Source of the DNA: Urbifossiella sp043733485
GTDB taxonomy: Bacteria > Planctomycetota > Planctomycetia > Gemmatales > Gemmataceae
Reading direction: 5' to 3'
DNA: 64,000 nucleotides
NCBI GenBank assembly: GCA_043733485.1
Contig: JAYTGN010000057.1
Location: forward strand, 1 to 64,000
The translations under genes were made by a program, and so were the position numbers. This document shows, piece after piece, positions 43,518 to 51,911 of the stretch. The notes below the pieces were generated by a model. It saw only the letters and a list, made by a program, of their open reading frames with translations, was not told the origin of the DNA and searched no databases. The stretch's first letter is position 1. The number at the start of each line of letters is the position of its first letter.

Positions 43518-43907
43518 GTGCCTTCAACCATCATTCTGCATCATGGGACCACGCTGCATCGGGCCCAACGGATCGTTGCGAACGGGCCGGATGCCTATTA
43601 CGTGGAGCCGGGCGGTGTTCGTCGATGGGACGAACCGGGATTCTCCGCCAGGCGGGTTGATATCAAGACCGACGCCTTGGCTTCGCCCCAAGAATACGCC
43701 CGTTTGAAGGCGAAGAACTTCCCGCATGAAGGCGGTCCGGTGATTCTGGAGATGGAAGTGCCGGCCGATGTGATCGCCGTCCTTGAAACCGACCCGTTGG
43801 CGAAGTTCGCCATGGACAGCGGAGATGCATGCTTCGATCCTCAAGTCGGCATGAACGAGTTGCTAGCGGCTTGGCCGACAATCGTGAAACGGGTGATTAC
43901 CTTATGA
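43518..43907 (+). CDS. ADP-ribosyltransferase-fold-like protein
   Basis: 129 residues from GTG 43518 (TTG 43509 is also open; neither has a clear binding site). The opening HHGTTLHRAQRIVANGP resembles the H-G-T strand and following helix of the ART/PARP/KptA fold. GFSAR, a helix with SPQEYARLKAKNF, and PVILEMEVPADVIAVLE then follow, matching the order seen in toxin-type ART-like families. The third catalytic residue is not certain. It could be a toxin, an RNA/NAD-processing enzyme or an unrelated fold. Its stop overlaps the next start (ATGA). Confidence 0.6.
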   Translation: MPSTIILHHGTTLHRAQRIVANGPDAYYVEPGGVRRWDEPGFSARRVDIKTDALASPQEYARLKAKNFPHEGGPVILEMEVPADVIAVLETDPLAKFAMDSGDACFDPQVGMNELLAAWPTIVKRVITL

Positions 43908-44335
43908 CATCCGCAGCACAGATCCTGAGACACTTCCATGATCGGCCCGCCGGAGTAACGTTGGACTGGATCATCGAGCAGTTCCTCGCCTCAGCCCGCG
44001 AACTAGGAGCCCTTTCGATCGAAATCCCTCACAGCGAGCCGTCCCGCCTCGAAGCCACAGCAAATGGCGAGAAGGCAAGTGACACGGGTCGGCCGGGATT
44101 GCGGTTGTTACGTACGGTATTGGCCCGGATGGCCAAGATGGGGGCGGACGAGTGCGAAGTCGAGTTCCAGCCTTATGGCGGCCAAGTTGTGTTCCAACGG
44201 GACGGAACCCGAATCGAAGTGGACTTCGAAAACACGACCGTCAATCAGCGATTCTCGATGATCGCGGTTCCCTCAACAATCTCGTCGGGCTCCCAGACTG
44301 GATCGAGAAATCCCGCACTCTCAGGTGCGGGTTGA
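43904..44335 (+). CDS. Unknown protein coupled to the ART-like gene
   Basis: 143 residues, starting inside the stop codon of the ART-like gene (ATGA overlap), so translation is coupled. It is mostly alpha/beta: a helix (TLDWIIEQFLASARELGALS), a later helix (PGLRLLRTVLARMAKMG) and strands (QVVFQRDGTRIEVDFEN). The last 20 residues are low-complexity and are encoded partly by a 7-bp stem hairpin (44312-44331). No family recognised. Coupling makes it the natural candidate for an antitoxin or cofactor subunit. Confidence 0.55.
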   Translation: MTSAAQILRHFHDRPAGVTLDWIIEQFLASARELGALSIEIPHSEPSRLEATANGEKASDTGRPGLRLLRTVLARMAKMGADECEVEFQPYGGQVVFQRDGTRIEVDFENTTVNQRFSMIAVPSTISSGSQTGSRNPALSGAG

Positions 44336-44337
44336 GG

Positions 44338-45255
44338 ATGCGAATCCTGATTACGGGCATCACCGGGTTCGTCGGCGGGCACCTCGTCGAGGCGCTGGCG
44401 GGGTCGCACGCACTCGTAGGAATCTCCCGCAAACCGAATCCGACCATTCCCGCGGATCTCTTCACCGGCGAACTCACGGACACGGCCCGCGTCGAAGAGA
44501 TCGTCCGCACATTCCGTCCGGAGTGGCTCATTCACCTCGCGGGGTACGCCAATACCGGTGGCTCGTTCAAGGAGCCGGACGCTTGCTGGCGCGATAATCT
44601 CACCGCCACCCGGTCGCTTTACGACGCCATCGCCCGGACCGAGATTCGTCCTCGAATTCTGTTCGTTTCCACCGGCCTGATTTACGGCGACCCGGATGAG
44701 CCCGGTCAGCCGTGCGACGAACGCACGACGCTGAAACCCGCCAGCCCCTATGCCGCGAGCAAGGCCGCAGCCGACCTGCTCAGCTATCAGTACACGCGGA
44801 ACCCCGGCCTCGACATCGTCCGCATTCGGCTCTTCAACCAGATCGGCCCGAGGCAATCCCCAGACTACGCCGTGGGTAACTTCGCTCGACAAATCGCAGC
44901 CATCGAAGCTGGGAAGCAACCTCCGCGAATCGAGACCGGCGATCTCTCGGCCCAGCGCGACATCACCGACGTGCGCGATACCGTTGCCGCGTTCCCGCTC
45001 CTGCTCCAAAAAGGCCTCAAGGGTGAAGCCTACAACGCGGGTCGCGGCGAAACTTACTCCATGCAGGACATCCTCGACCGGTTGCTAGCGATTTCCAAAG
45101 TGAAGGTCGAGGTGGTTCAGAAGGTGGATCGGAAAGCGGACACGGCGATTACCCGCGCCGACCCCCGAAAACTGAGCCATACTACCGGCTGGAGTCCGAA
45201 GATTCCCCTGGATCAGACGCTGACGGATATTTTGAATTACTGGCGTTCCGCTTAG
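44338..45255 (+). CDS. rmd: GDP-4-keto-6-deoxy-D-mannose reductase-type epimerase/dehydratase
   Basis: 305 residues from ATG 44338, 2 bases after the preceding stop. SDR-extended fold: GITGFVGGHLVEAL, catalytic ST..Y..K (FVSTGLIYGD and SPYAASKAAADLL), and RIRLFNQIGPRQSPDY plus RDITDVRD, characteristic of the RMD/GMD-related reductases that make GDP-D-rhamnose. Combined with gmd this completes the pathway from GDP-mannose; a role as another nucleotide-sugar epimerase is possible. Confidence 0.82.
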   Translation: MRILITGITGFVGGHLVEALAGSHALVGISRKPNPTIPADLFTGELTDTARVEEIVRTFRPEWLIHLAGYANTGGSFKEPDACWRDNLTATRSLYDAIARTEIRPRILFVSTGLIYGDPDEPGQPCDERTTLKPASPYAASKAAADLLSYQYTRNPGLDIVRIRLFNQIGPRQSPDYAVGNFARQIAAIEAGKQPPRIETGDLSAQRDITDVRDTVAAFPLLLQKGLKGEAYNAGRGETYSMQDILDRLLAISKVKVEVVQKVDRKADTAITRADPRKLSHTTGWSPKIPLDQTLTDILNYWRSA

Positions 45256-45311
45256 CCGCTTGCGGCTTCGCGATTGAACATTACGACACGCATCGCGAAG
45301 CCGCAAGCGGC
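45254..45311. repeat. Inverted repeat of the TCGCGAAGCC family
   Basis: Arms AGCCGCTTGCGGCTTCGCGAT (45254-45274) and its complement (45292-45311) lie between rmd and ugd. The right arm matches three other copies at 57895-57914, 58645-58665 and 63958-63977. Confidence 0.7.
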
Positions 45312-45321
45312 GAGAGGCATC

Positions 45322-46650
45322 ATGAAAGTGACCGTGATCGGAACCGGATACGTCGGCCTCGTGACGGGCACCTGCCTGGCCGAGTGCGGCAACGATGTAA
45401 TCTGCGTGGACAACAACTCCGACAAGATTGCGATGCTCAACGCCAACCGCATCCCGATCTACGAGCCGGGATTGCAGGAACTCGTGCTGCGAAACAAGGA
45501 AGATGGCCGGCTGCACTTCACGCAAGATTTGGCCACCGCTGTGAAATCGGCGCGGCTCGTGTTCATTGCCGTCGGCACACCGCAATCGAAAGCCGGCGAC
45601 GCGGACCTCACTGCGGTCTTCGCCGTCGCGGATGCCATCGGCGAAGCCCTGAAAGGCATTCCGCCCGGTGCCGCCGGTTCACGCGTCGTCGTCACCAAGA
45701 GCACGGTGCCCGTCGGCACCAACGCCAAGGTCGCGGAACGGCTCGCGGCCAAGGGCTGTGCCCACGTCGATGTCGCCAGCAATCCGGAGTTCTTGAAGGA
45801 AGGCGCGGCCATCGACGACTTCATGAAGCCCGATCGCGTCGTGGTCGGCGTGCGCAAACCCGAAGTGGCGGAAGCCCTTCGCGAACTTTATGGGCCGTTC
45901 CTCCGCACAGAACGGCCCTTTCTCGTGATGACGCCCGAATCAGCGGAGATGACCAAATACGCCGCCAACGCCATGCTCGCCACGAAGATCAGCTTCATCA
46001 ACGAAATGGCGAACCTCTGCGACGCCCTGAACGCGGACATCAACGACGTGCGGAAGGGCATCGGCCACGATCAGCGGATCGGCTTCCAGTTCCTCTTTCC
46101 CGGCCCCGGCTACGGCGGGTCGTGCTTCCCGAAGGACATCGAAGCGATCATCGCGATGGGCCGTCGCCGGGAGTTGCCGTTGAAGCTGATGCAGGCGGTG
46201 GATGAAGTGAACGACGCGCAGAAGCGGGTACTCGCCGACAAGATTCAGAAGCACTTCGGTGCCGCGCTCGCCGGCAAGACCATCGCCATCTGGGGCTTGG
46301 CGTTCAAGCCGCGAACGGACGACATCCGCGAAGCACCGGCCCTCACGCTCATCGATTCGCTGTTGGCGGCGGGCGCGAGCATCCGCGTTCACGATCCCGA
46401 GGCCATGGAGAACGTGAAGGCGATCTACGGCAGCAAACTCCACTACGCGGATCGGCCTTACGGAGCGCTCGAAGGTGCCGACGGGCTGGCGCTCGTGACC
46501 GAGTGGCCCGAGTTCCGCAACCCGGACTTCGAATTGATCCGGAAGTTGCTGCAGAGTCCGGTGATCTTCGACGGTCGCAACATCTACGACGAGCGGAGCA
46601 TGGCCCAGCTCGGCTTCACGTATTACGGCATCGGACGCGGCAAGAGGTGA
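45322..46650 (+). CDS. ugd: UDP-glucose 6-dehydrogenase
   Basis: 442 residues from ATG 45322 (GAGAGG upstream). Oxidises UDP-glucose to UDP-glucuronate with two NAD+. GTGYVGLVTGTCLAE binds NAD, STVPVGTN and NPEFLKEGAAIDDF are conserved loops, and PGPGYGGSCFPKDIEAI contains the catalytic Cys. WGLAFKPRTDDIREAP completes the UDP-binding domain. Identification is clear. It follows gmd/rmd and serves polysaccharide synthesis. Confidence 0.97.
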   Translation: MKVTVIGTGYVGLVTGTCLAECGNDVICVDNNSDKIAMLNANRIPIYEPGLQELVLRNKEDGRLHFTQDLATAVKSARLVFIAVGTPQSKAGDADLTAVFAVADAIGEALKGIPPGAAGSRVVVTKSTVPVGTNAKVAERLAAKGCAHVDVASNPEFLKEGAAIDDFMKPDRVVVGVRKPEVAEALRELYGPFLRTERPFLVMTPESAEMTKYAANAMLATKISFINEMANLCDALNADINDVRKGIGHDQRIGFQFLFPGPGYGGSCFPKDIEAIIAMGRRRELPLKLMQAVDEVNDAQKRVLADKIQKHFGAALAGKTIAIWGLAFKPRTDDIREAPALTLIDSLLAAGASIRVHDPEAMENVKAIYGSKLHYADRPYGALEGADGLALVTEWPEFRNPDFELIRKLLQSPVIFDGRNIYDERSMAQLGFTYYGIGRGKR

Positions 46651-46661
46651 CCGGCGTCACT

Positions 46662-47234
46662 CTATTCAAAGAACGCAGACACGCGGACCGCAAAGCCGGG
46701 AAGCACATCCGGCAGGGTCAATTCATGGTCGCTGCCGAGTTGAACCGGCAGTTCCTCGTTGCGGAAGATCGTCGCCGATTGCGTCTCCGGGAAGAGCAGT
46801 ACAACCACCGCGACGCCGGCTTCGAGATACTCGTACGCCTTGCCCATCAGTCGGTTCAACCGATCGGTCGGCGACCGCACCTCGATGACCAGATCGGGTG
46901 ACGGGACCGAACCGTTCGGCGTTTCCTGATCCTTCGGTAAGCGCGAATAGCTGAGGTAGCAGACGTCGGCTCCACGGGTCGAATCAACGCCCGTTCGAGT
47001 GAAGGTGTCGTTCGTCATGACTCGACCGAGGTCGTGCCTTTTGATGAAGCCTCCAACGAGGAGTGCAACATTGAAGCAGACTTCGCCGTGTTTTCCGCCT
47101 GGCATGGAATACCTCACGACGCGGCCCTTCACCAGTTCCACGTTGGATTCGTCGCCGTGGAGCGCGAGGAACTCCTCGGCCGTCATCAACGGCACGACCG
47201 GCACTGGTGCAGGGGGTGTTGCGGTTGCACTCAT
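46662..47234 (-). CDS. Uma2-family (DUF820) restriction-endonuclease-fold protein
   Basis: 190 residues from ATG 47234 with AGGAGAGG 8-9 bases upstream. The PD-(D/E)XK-like core is visible as GADVCYLSYSRLP (Asp) and PDLVIEVRSPTDR (E-x-V/K region, Lys replaced by Arg), followed by YLEAGVAVVVLLFPET. Uma2 proteins are common in multicellular and planctomycete genomes, usually in many copies, and have no settled biological role. The gene converges on ugd. Confidence 0.85.
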   Translation of the reverse strand: MSATATPPAPVPVVPLMTAEEFLALHGDESNVELVKGRVVRYSMPGGKHGEVCFNVALLVGGFIKRHDLGRVMTNDTFTRTGVDSTRGADVCYLSYSRLPKDQETPNGSVPSPDLVIEVRSPTDRLNRLMGKAYEYLEAGVAVVVLLFPETQSATIFRNEELPVQLGSDHELTLPDVLPGFAVRVSAFFE

Positions 47235-47367
47235 CTCGGATGCCTCTCCTGTTCTCCACTTCACTTTACCCAATCTCGTCGGCGCGTGCCATTACTTCTG
47301 ACGGGTCAACGAGTCGCGGCCCGCGCCGTATCACAAGAGGTGCCCCCATCAGATTTCCAGGAGCACC

Positions 47368-48012
47368 ATGAATCCGCTTTCACCCGATGTCGTGCTGGCC
47401 GGTTTGAAGTGGCGCTACGCCACCAAGAAGTTCGACGCCGCTAAGAAGATTCCCGCGGACGTCTGGTCCGCGCTCGAACAAGCACTGGTGCTGGCACCAT
47501 CGTCGACCGGTTTGCAGCCGTGGAAGTTCGTCGTGGTGACCGACCCCGAGATGCGGAAGATGTTGCACCCGGCGGCTTACGGCCAGCCGCAGATTCTGGA
47601 CTGCTCGCATCTGGTCGTGGTGTGTGCGAAGGCACCGCCCACGGTCGCGGATGCCGACCGGCACGTGGCCCGTACCGCCGAGGTTCGCGGCGTACCGATC
47701 GACTCGCTGGACGCCTTTCGCAAGATGGTGGTCGGAACCACTGATAAGCCCGAAGCCGAGGGTACCGCCTGGGCCGCGAGGCAGGCCTATATCGCGTTGG
47801 GGTTCTTCCTGGCGAGTGCCGCGATGATCGGCGTCGATGCCTGCCCGATGGAAGGGTTCGACCCGGTGAAGTTCGACGAGATTCTCGGGCTCAAAGCCCA
47901 CGGCGTGAAGTCGTTCGCGCTCGCCGCCGCTGGCTACCGCGTGGCCGACGACAAGTACGCAAGCCTGCCGAAGGTGCGATTCCCCGAGAATGAAGTGATC
48001 GTGCGCGTCTGA
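47368..48012 (+). CDS. Nitroreductase-family NAD(P)H flavoprotein
   Basis: 214 residues. The RYATKKFD opening and APSSTGLQPWKFVVVTDPE (FMN-binding) match NfsB-like nitroreductases; QAYIALGFFLASAAMIGVDACPMEGFD is the conserved dimer-interface segment. It reduces nitro-aromatics, quinones or flavins with two electrons. Start ATG 47368 with AGGAG upstream. It converges on transketolase, with a hairpin in between. Confidence 0.9.
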   Translation: MNPLSPDVVLAGLKWRYATKKFDAAKKIPADVWSALEQALVLAPSSTGLQPWKFVVVTDPEMRKMLHPAAYGQPQILDCSHLVVVCAKAPPTVADADRHVARTAEVRGVPIDSLDAFRKMVVGTTDKPEAEGTAWAARQAYIALGFFLASAAMIGVDACPMEGFDPVKFDEILGLKAHGVKSFALAAAGYRVADDKYASLPKVRFPENEVIVRV

Positions 48013-48027
48013 GGAATCACTCGCCAC

Positions 48028-48055
48028 GGCGGGTCTCGCAGAGCCTCGACCCGCC
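48028..48055. terminator. Hairpin between nitroreductase and tkt
   Basis: GGCGGGTC (48028-48035) and GACCCGCC (48048-48055) form an 8-bp stem with a 12-base loop between two converging genes. A bidirectional terminator is inferred from position. Confidence 0.45.
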
Positions 48056-50104
48056 CTACTTCGCGATCTGCTCTTTCGCTGCCTTCACGATGTTCTCGAC
48101 CGTGAAGCCGAAGTGCGGCATCAGATCCTTGAGCGGAGCCGAGGCACCGAAGGATCGCATCGCGATGATGGCCCCCGTGAAGCCCGCGTAGCGTTCCCAA
48201 CCGAAGGCGCTCGCCATCTCCACGCAGACCCGCGCTGCGATGCTCGGCGGCAACACGGTCTCGCGGTACTCCTTCGATTGCTTTTCAAACAAGTCCCACG
48301 ACGGCAGGCTGACCACGCGGGCTTTCACGCCCTCGGCCGTCAACTTCGCGTAAGCTTCGACGCAAAGCGAAACCTCGCTGCCCGTCGCGATCAGAAGCAC
48401 GTCGGGCTTCGCGTCGGGTGCGTCGATGAGCGTGTAGCCGCCCTTGGCGAGACCGCTGGCCGGCGCGAACTTCGTGCGGTCCACGGTGGGCAGGTTCTGC
48501 CGCGTCATCGAGAGAACGACGGGGTTGTGCCCACTCAGCGCGACCCGGTACGCCTCGGCCACTTCGTTCGCATCCGCGGGGCGAATAACGCAGAGGTTCG
48601 GCATCGCTCGCAGGCTGGCGAGGTGTTCGATCGGCTGGTGCGTCGGGCCGTCCTCCCCCACGCCGATCGAGTCGTGCGTGAAGATGTAGAGCACGGGAAT
48701 GTGCATCACGGCTCCGAGGCGAAGCGCGCCGCGGCCGTAGTCGCTGAAGATCAGGAACCCCGAGCCGTAGGCCCGCAGGTTCGAGAGCGTGAGACCGTTC
48801 ATGATCGCGCCCATCGCATGTTCGCGGACGCCGAAGTGGATGTTTCTCCCGACAGGAGTGGCCGCCGTGAAGACCCCGGCCCCGTCGAACAGCAACTTCG
48901 TTTTGGTGGACGGGTTCAGATCCGCCGAGCCGCCGAGGATCCAGGGTACGTTCTTCGCGATGGCGTTGAGTACCTTGCCGGAACTTTCGCGGGTGGCGAG
49001 GCCCTTGGCATCCGCCGGGAAGACGGGAATGTCCTTGTCCCAGCCCGCGGGGAGTTCGCGCTTCTCCATCCTCTCGACCAGTGCCGCCAGGTCCGGGTGC
49101 TTCGCCTTGTACTCGGCGAAGGTCTTGGTCCAGGCGGCGAACGCCTCCGCGCCGCGCTTGCCGATGCCGTTCTTGAAGTGATCGTAGACGCCGTCCGGCA
49201 CGAGGAACGACGAGTCTTCGGGCCAGCCGTAGACCTTCTTGGTGAGTTTGATTTCGTCGGGGCCGAGGGGTTCGCCGTGGGCACCGTGGGTGTCCTGTTT
49301 GTTGGGCGAACCGTAGCCGATGTGCGTCTTCACGAGGACGAGGGTTGGGCGGTCCGCGTTCTTCTTGAAGGCCTGCAACTCGGCGGCCAACTCGATCGTG
49401 TCGTTGCCGTCGGCGATGCGCTGAATGGCCCAGCCGTAGGCTTCGAAACGGGCCGCGACGTCTTCGGTGAAGGCGAGGCTGGTGTGGCCATCGATGGTGA
49501 TACCATTGTCGTCGTAGAGCAGGCAGAGGTTGTTGAGCTTGAGGTGTCCGGCGAGCGACGCGGCCTCGGAGGCGATGCCTTCCATCATGCAGCCGTCGCC
49601 GCAGATGGCGTAGATTTTGTGGTCGAAGAGCGACTCGAAGCCAGGGCGGCCGAAGTACGCGGCCATCCACTTTTGGGCGATGGCCATGCCGACGGCGTTG
49701 CCGATGCCTTGACCGAGCGGGCCGGTGGTGGTTTCGATTCCGGAGGTCGCTTCTTGCTCGGGGTGCCCCGGCGTGCGGCTGCCGAGTTGCCGAAAGAGTT
49801 TGAGTTGTTCGAGCGGGAGCGAAGGGCGATCGACGGTGTTGCCGTGCTCGTCGCGATCGCGGATCCCGGCGAGGTGGACGAGTGCGTAGAGCAGCATCGA
49901 GGCGTGGCCGTTCGAGAGCACGAAGCGATCTCGGTTGGTCCACTTCGGCTGCGCGGGGTCGTAGCTGAGGAACTGATTCCACAGCGTGTAGGCGACGGGA
50001 GCGAGGCCCATCGGCGCGCCCGGATGCCCCGAATTCGCCTTCTGAACCGCGTCCATGGCGAGGGTGCGAATCGTATTGATGCAAGTGAGATCGAGGTCGG
50101 GCAT
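48056..50104 (-). CDS. tkt: Transketolase
   Basis: 682 residues. Thiamine-diphosphate enzyme of the pentose phosphate and fructose-6-phosphate shunt. MDAVQKANSGHPGAPMGLAP, GHGSQL-type ICGDGCMMEGIASEAASLAG (ThDP/Mg GDG...N motif), and the pyrimidine-domain FSDYGRGALRLGAVM and THDSIGVGEDGPTHQPIEHL are complete. Start ATG 50104. The gene stands alone, facing the nitroreductase gene. Confidence 0.97.
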   Translation of the reverse strand: MPDLDLTCINTIRTLAMDAVQKANSGHPGAPMGLAPVAYTLWNQFLSYDPAQPKWTNRDRFVLSNGHASMLLYALVHLAGIRDRDEHGNTVDRPSLPLEQLKLFRQLGSRTPGHPEQEATSGIETTTGPLGQGIGNAVGMAIAQKWMAAYFGRPGFESLFDHKIYAICGDGCMMEGIASEAASLAGHLKLNNLCLLYDDNGITIDGHTSLAFTEDVAARFEAYGWAIQRIADGNDTIELAAELQAFKKNADRPTLVLVKTHIGYGSPNKQDTHGAHGEPLGPDEIKLTKKVYGWPEDSSFLVPDGVYDHFKNGIGKRGAEAFAAWTKTFAEYKAKHPDLAALVERMEKRELPAGWDKDIPVFPADAKGLATRESSGKVLNAIAKNVPWILGGSADLNPSTKTKLLFDGAGVFTAATPVGRNIHFGVREHAMGAIMNGLTLSNLRAYGSGFLIFSDYGRGALRLGAVMHIPVLYIFTHDSIGVGEDGPTHQPIEHLASLRAMPNLCVIRPADANEVAEAYRVALSGHNPVVLSMTRQNLPTVDRTKFAPASGLAKGGYTLIDAPDAKPDVLLIATGSEVSLCVEAYAKLTAEGVKARVVSLPSWDLFEKQSKEYRETVLPPSIAARVCVEMASAFGWERYAGFTGAIIAMRSFGASAPLKDLMPHFGFTVENIVKAAKEQIAK

Positions 50105-50302
50105 GGTCGTCTCGCAAAACGGGAGTCGCGTTCAATTTGATGATACGAACTGCCCGCGACCCGCAACCAGTGGCGAAAGCCCACGAATGGCGAGCTGATC
50201 GAACTTCTTCAAAAACACGCACAAAACGAGCGAATTTACGGGCTCGGCTCGAAAGCCCGTGCCGCGAATCGCGGTATTTTTCGGGGAAATCGCGGTGGAC
50301 TG

Positions 50303-50332
50303 TTGACAACCCACCCCAAAACTCCTTAGTTT
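50303..50332 (+). promoter_or_regulatory. Promoter candidate for the HU-like gene
   Basis: TTGACA (50303-50308) is followed 17-18 bases later by TTAGTT/TAGTTT (weak -10). It is oriented towards the HU-like gene 50 bases downstream. Confidence 0.5.
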
Positions 50333-50379
50333 CCGTGGAGTTTTGCGTCTGGAACCATTACATTCACGGAGAGAGCACC

Positions 50380-50718
50380 ATGGCCAAGAGCGCGCCGGCG
50401 AAGAGCGGGAAGTCGATCACCAAGTCGGAGTTCTACAACCGCGTCGCCGAGTCGACCGAGTTGAAGAAGACCGAGGTCGCGAAGGTGTTCGACGCCATCA
50501 CGGACGTGATCAAGAAGGAACTGAGCCAGAAGGGTCCGGGCGTGTTGACGCTGCCGGGCCTGTTCAAGCTGAAGGCCAAGCGAGTTCCGGCGCAGAAGGG
50601 CGGCAAGACCGTCCCGAACCGCTTCAAGCCGGGCGAAATGACGGTGACGAAGGACAAGGCGGCCTCGACCCGCGTGACGGCCCGTGCCCTGAAGGGTCTC
50701 AAGGAACTGCTCAAGTAA
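50380..50718 (+). CDS. HU/IHF-family DNA-binding protein
   Basis: 112 residues from ATG 50380 (GGAGAGA upstream). The fold is HU-like: KSEFYNRVAESTELKKTEVA helices, then GPGVLTLPGLFKLKAKRVPA for the beta arm and TVTKDKAASTRVTARALKGL. The N-terminal dozen residues are Lys/Ala/Ser-rich (MAKSAPAKSGKS). The PGLFKLKAKRVPA arm is closer to planctomycete-type HU variants than to E. coli HU. It compacts the nucleoid. A strong terminator follows. Confidence 0.92.
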   Translation: MAKSAPAKSGKSITKSEFYNRVAESTELKKTEVAKVFDAITDVIKKELSQKGPGVLTLPGLFKLKAKRVPAQKGGKTVPNRFKPGEMTVTKDKAASTRVTARALKGLKELLK

Positions 50719-50737
50719 TCGAGCGCGATGCGAAGTG

Positions 50738-50767
50738 AACCGCCGGGGCAACCCCGGCGGTTTTTTT
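50738..50767 (+). terminator. Intrinsic terminator of the HU-like gene
   Basis: AACCGCCGGGG and CCCCGGCGGTT form an 11-bp stem with a 3-base loop, followed by seven T residues counting those in the stem end. Classical rho-independent form. Confidence 0.92.
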
Positions 50768-50857
50768 GTAGACTGTGAGGAGCCATGACCCGGTCGCTCA
50801 CGCGACTCGGCTCGCCACGCGATCTCACCGCCCACTTCCTCTCTCCGGAGCCGCACC

Positions 50858-51823
50858 ATGACTTGCCTGCGGATCGCTCTCTTCTCCCTCGGCCTCGCCG
50901 CGCTGCTTCCCGCCGCCTTCGCACAACCCGTCAAGGCCCACACGGCACTCGTTCACGCGCTCGCGGTTTCGCCCGACGGCAAGTTGCTCGCCACCGCTGG
51001 GTTCGACAACACCGTCAAAATTTGGGACGTGGCCGCGGACGGCAGCCTCAAGGAAAAGAAGGTCCTCACGGGGCACACCGGCCCGGTTTACGCGGTTTCT
51101 TTCCATCCGAAAGATGGCGTGCTCGTGAGCGCCAGCCTCGACAAGACCGCTCGCGTCTGGAACCTCGCGGACGGCAAGATGACGCAGGAGATCAAGGGCC
51201 ACACCGACATCGTCGATGCGGTCGCGTTCTCGCCGGACGGCAAGTCGATCGCCACCGCGGGTGCCGATAAATCGGTGCGACTTTGGAACGCGGCCGACGG
51301 CAAGGAACTCAAGAACCTCGGCGTTCACACCGGTTCCGTTTACTCGGTCGCGTTCTCCCCGGACGGCAAATCCCTCGCCTCGGCGGGCGGCGACGCCAAC
51401 AACAAAGACCACGTCATCAAAGTGTGGGATGTGGTGGGTTTGAAGGAACTCAAGACGCTGAAGGGCCACGAGGCACCGGTCACGGCCGTGACCTTCGGGG
51501 CGGACGCGAACACGCTCATCTCGGCTTCGATGGACCGCACGATTCGCGTCTGGGACATCGCGATGGGCAAGGACACGAAGAAGCTCGGACCCACGGTCGA
51601 CGATCCTTACGCCATCGCGTGGGATCCCAAGTCGAAGACCTTTGCCGTGTGCGGCTACTCGGGGCAACTGAGCGTCTGGTTGCTGACCGCGGACAAGCCG
51701 ATCTTCACGAAGGCGATCAAATCGGTGGGTTATTGCGTGGCGTTCACGAGCGACGGGAAGGGACTCTACTCGGGGCACGACAACGGCTCGGTGGTGTTCA
51801 CGCCGATCGTGGTGGGGAAGTAA
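50858..51823 (+). CDS. Exported WD40-repeat protein
   Basis: 321 residues. Signal peptide (RIALFSLGLAALLPAAFA) followed by seven WD40 blades, several with SPDGKxLATAG and VKIWD/VRLWN/IRVWD endings. The blade units are about 42 residues long, giving a complete propeller. These secreted propellers are common in Planctomycetes, and function is usually scaffolding or ligand binding. Start ATG 50858 with GGAG upstream. It converges on the sugar-binding lipoprotein gene. Confidence 0.9.
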   Translation: MTCLRIALFSLGLAALLPAAFAQPVKAHTALVHALAVSPDGKLLATAGFDNTVKIWDVAADGSLKEKKVLTGHTGPVYAVSFHPKDGVLVSASLDKTARVWNLADGKMTQEIKGHTDIVDAVAFSPDGKSIATAGADKSVRLWNAADGKELKNLGVHTGSVYSVAFSPDGKSLASAGGDANNKDHVIKVWDVVGLKELKTLKGHEAPVTAVTFGADANTLISASMDRTIRVWDIAMGKDTKKLGPTVDDPYAIAWDPKSKTFAVCGYSGQLSVWLLTADKPIFTKAIKSVGYCVAFTSDGKGLYSGHDNGSVVFTPIVVGK

Positions 51824-51829
51824 GCGGCG

Positions 51830-51902
51830 AAACCCGGTTTCTGCTTTGGAAACCGGGTTTCTGTTCGACAAAAACCCGGTTTCCAAAGCATAAACCGGGT
51901 TT
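51830..51902. repeat. Inverted repeat between convergent genes
   Basis: 31-base arms (51830-51860 and 51872-51902) pair with one mismatch around an 11-base spacer. Each arm itself carries AAACCCGGTTT/AAACCGGGTTT, so four short palindromes alternate. It lies between the WD40 and lipoprotein genes and ends with a short T run in one direction. A bidirectional terminator is likely. Confidence 0.7.
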
Positions 51903-51911
51903 TGAAGCGAT

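Noticed and set aside
48113..50309. Two frames of over 670 codons overlapping transketolase
   Set aside because: Both are shadows. The transketolase frame holds all catalytic motifs.
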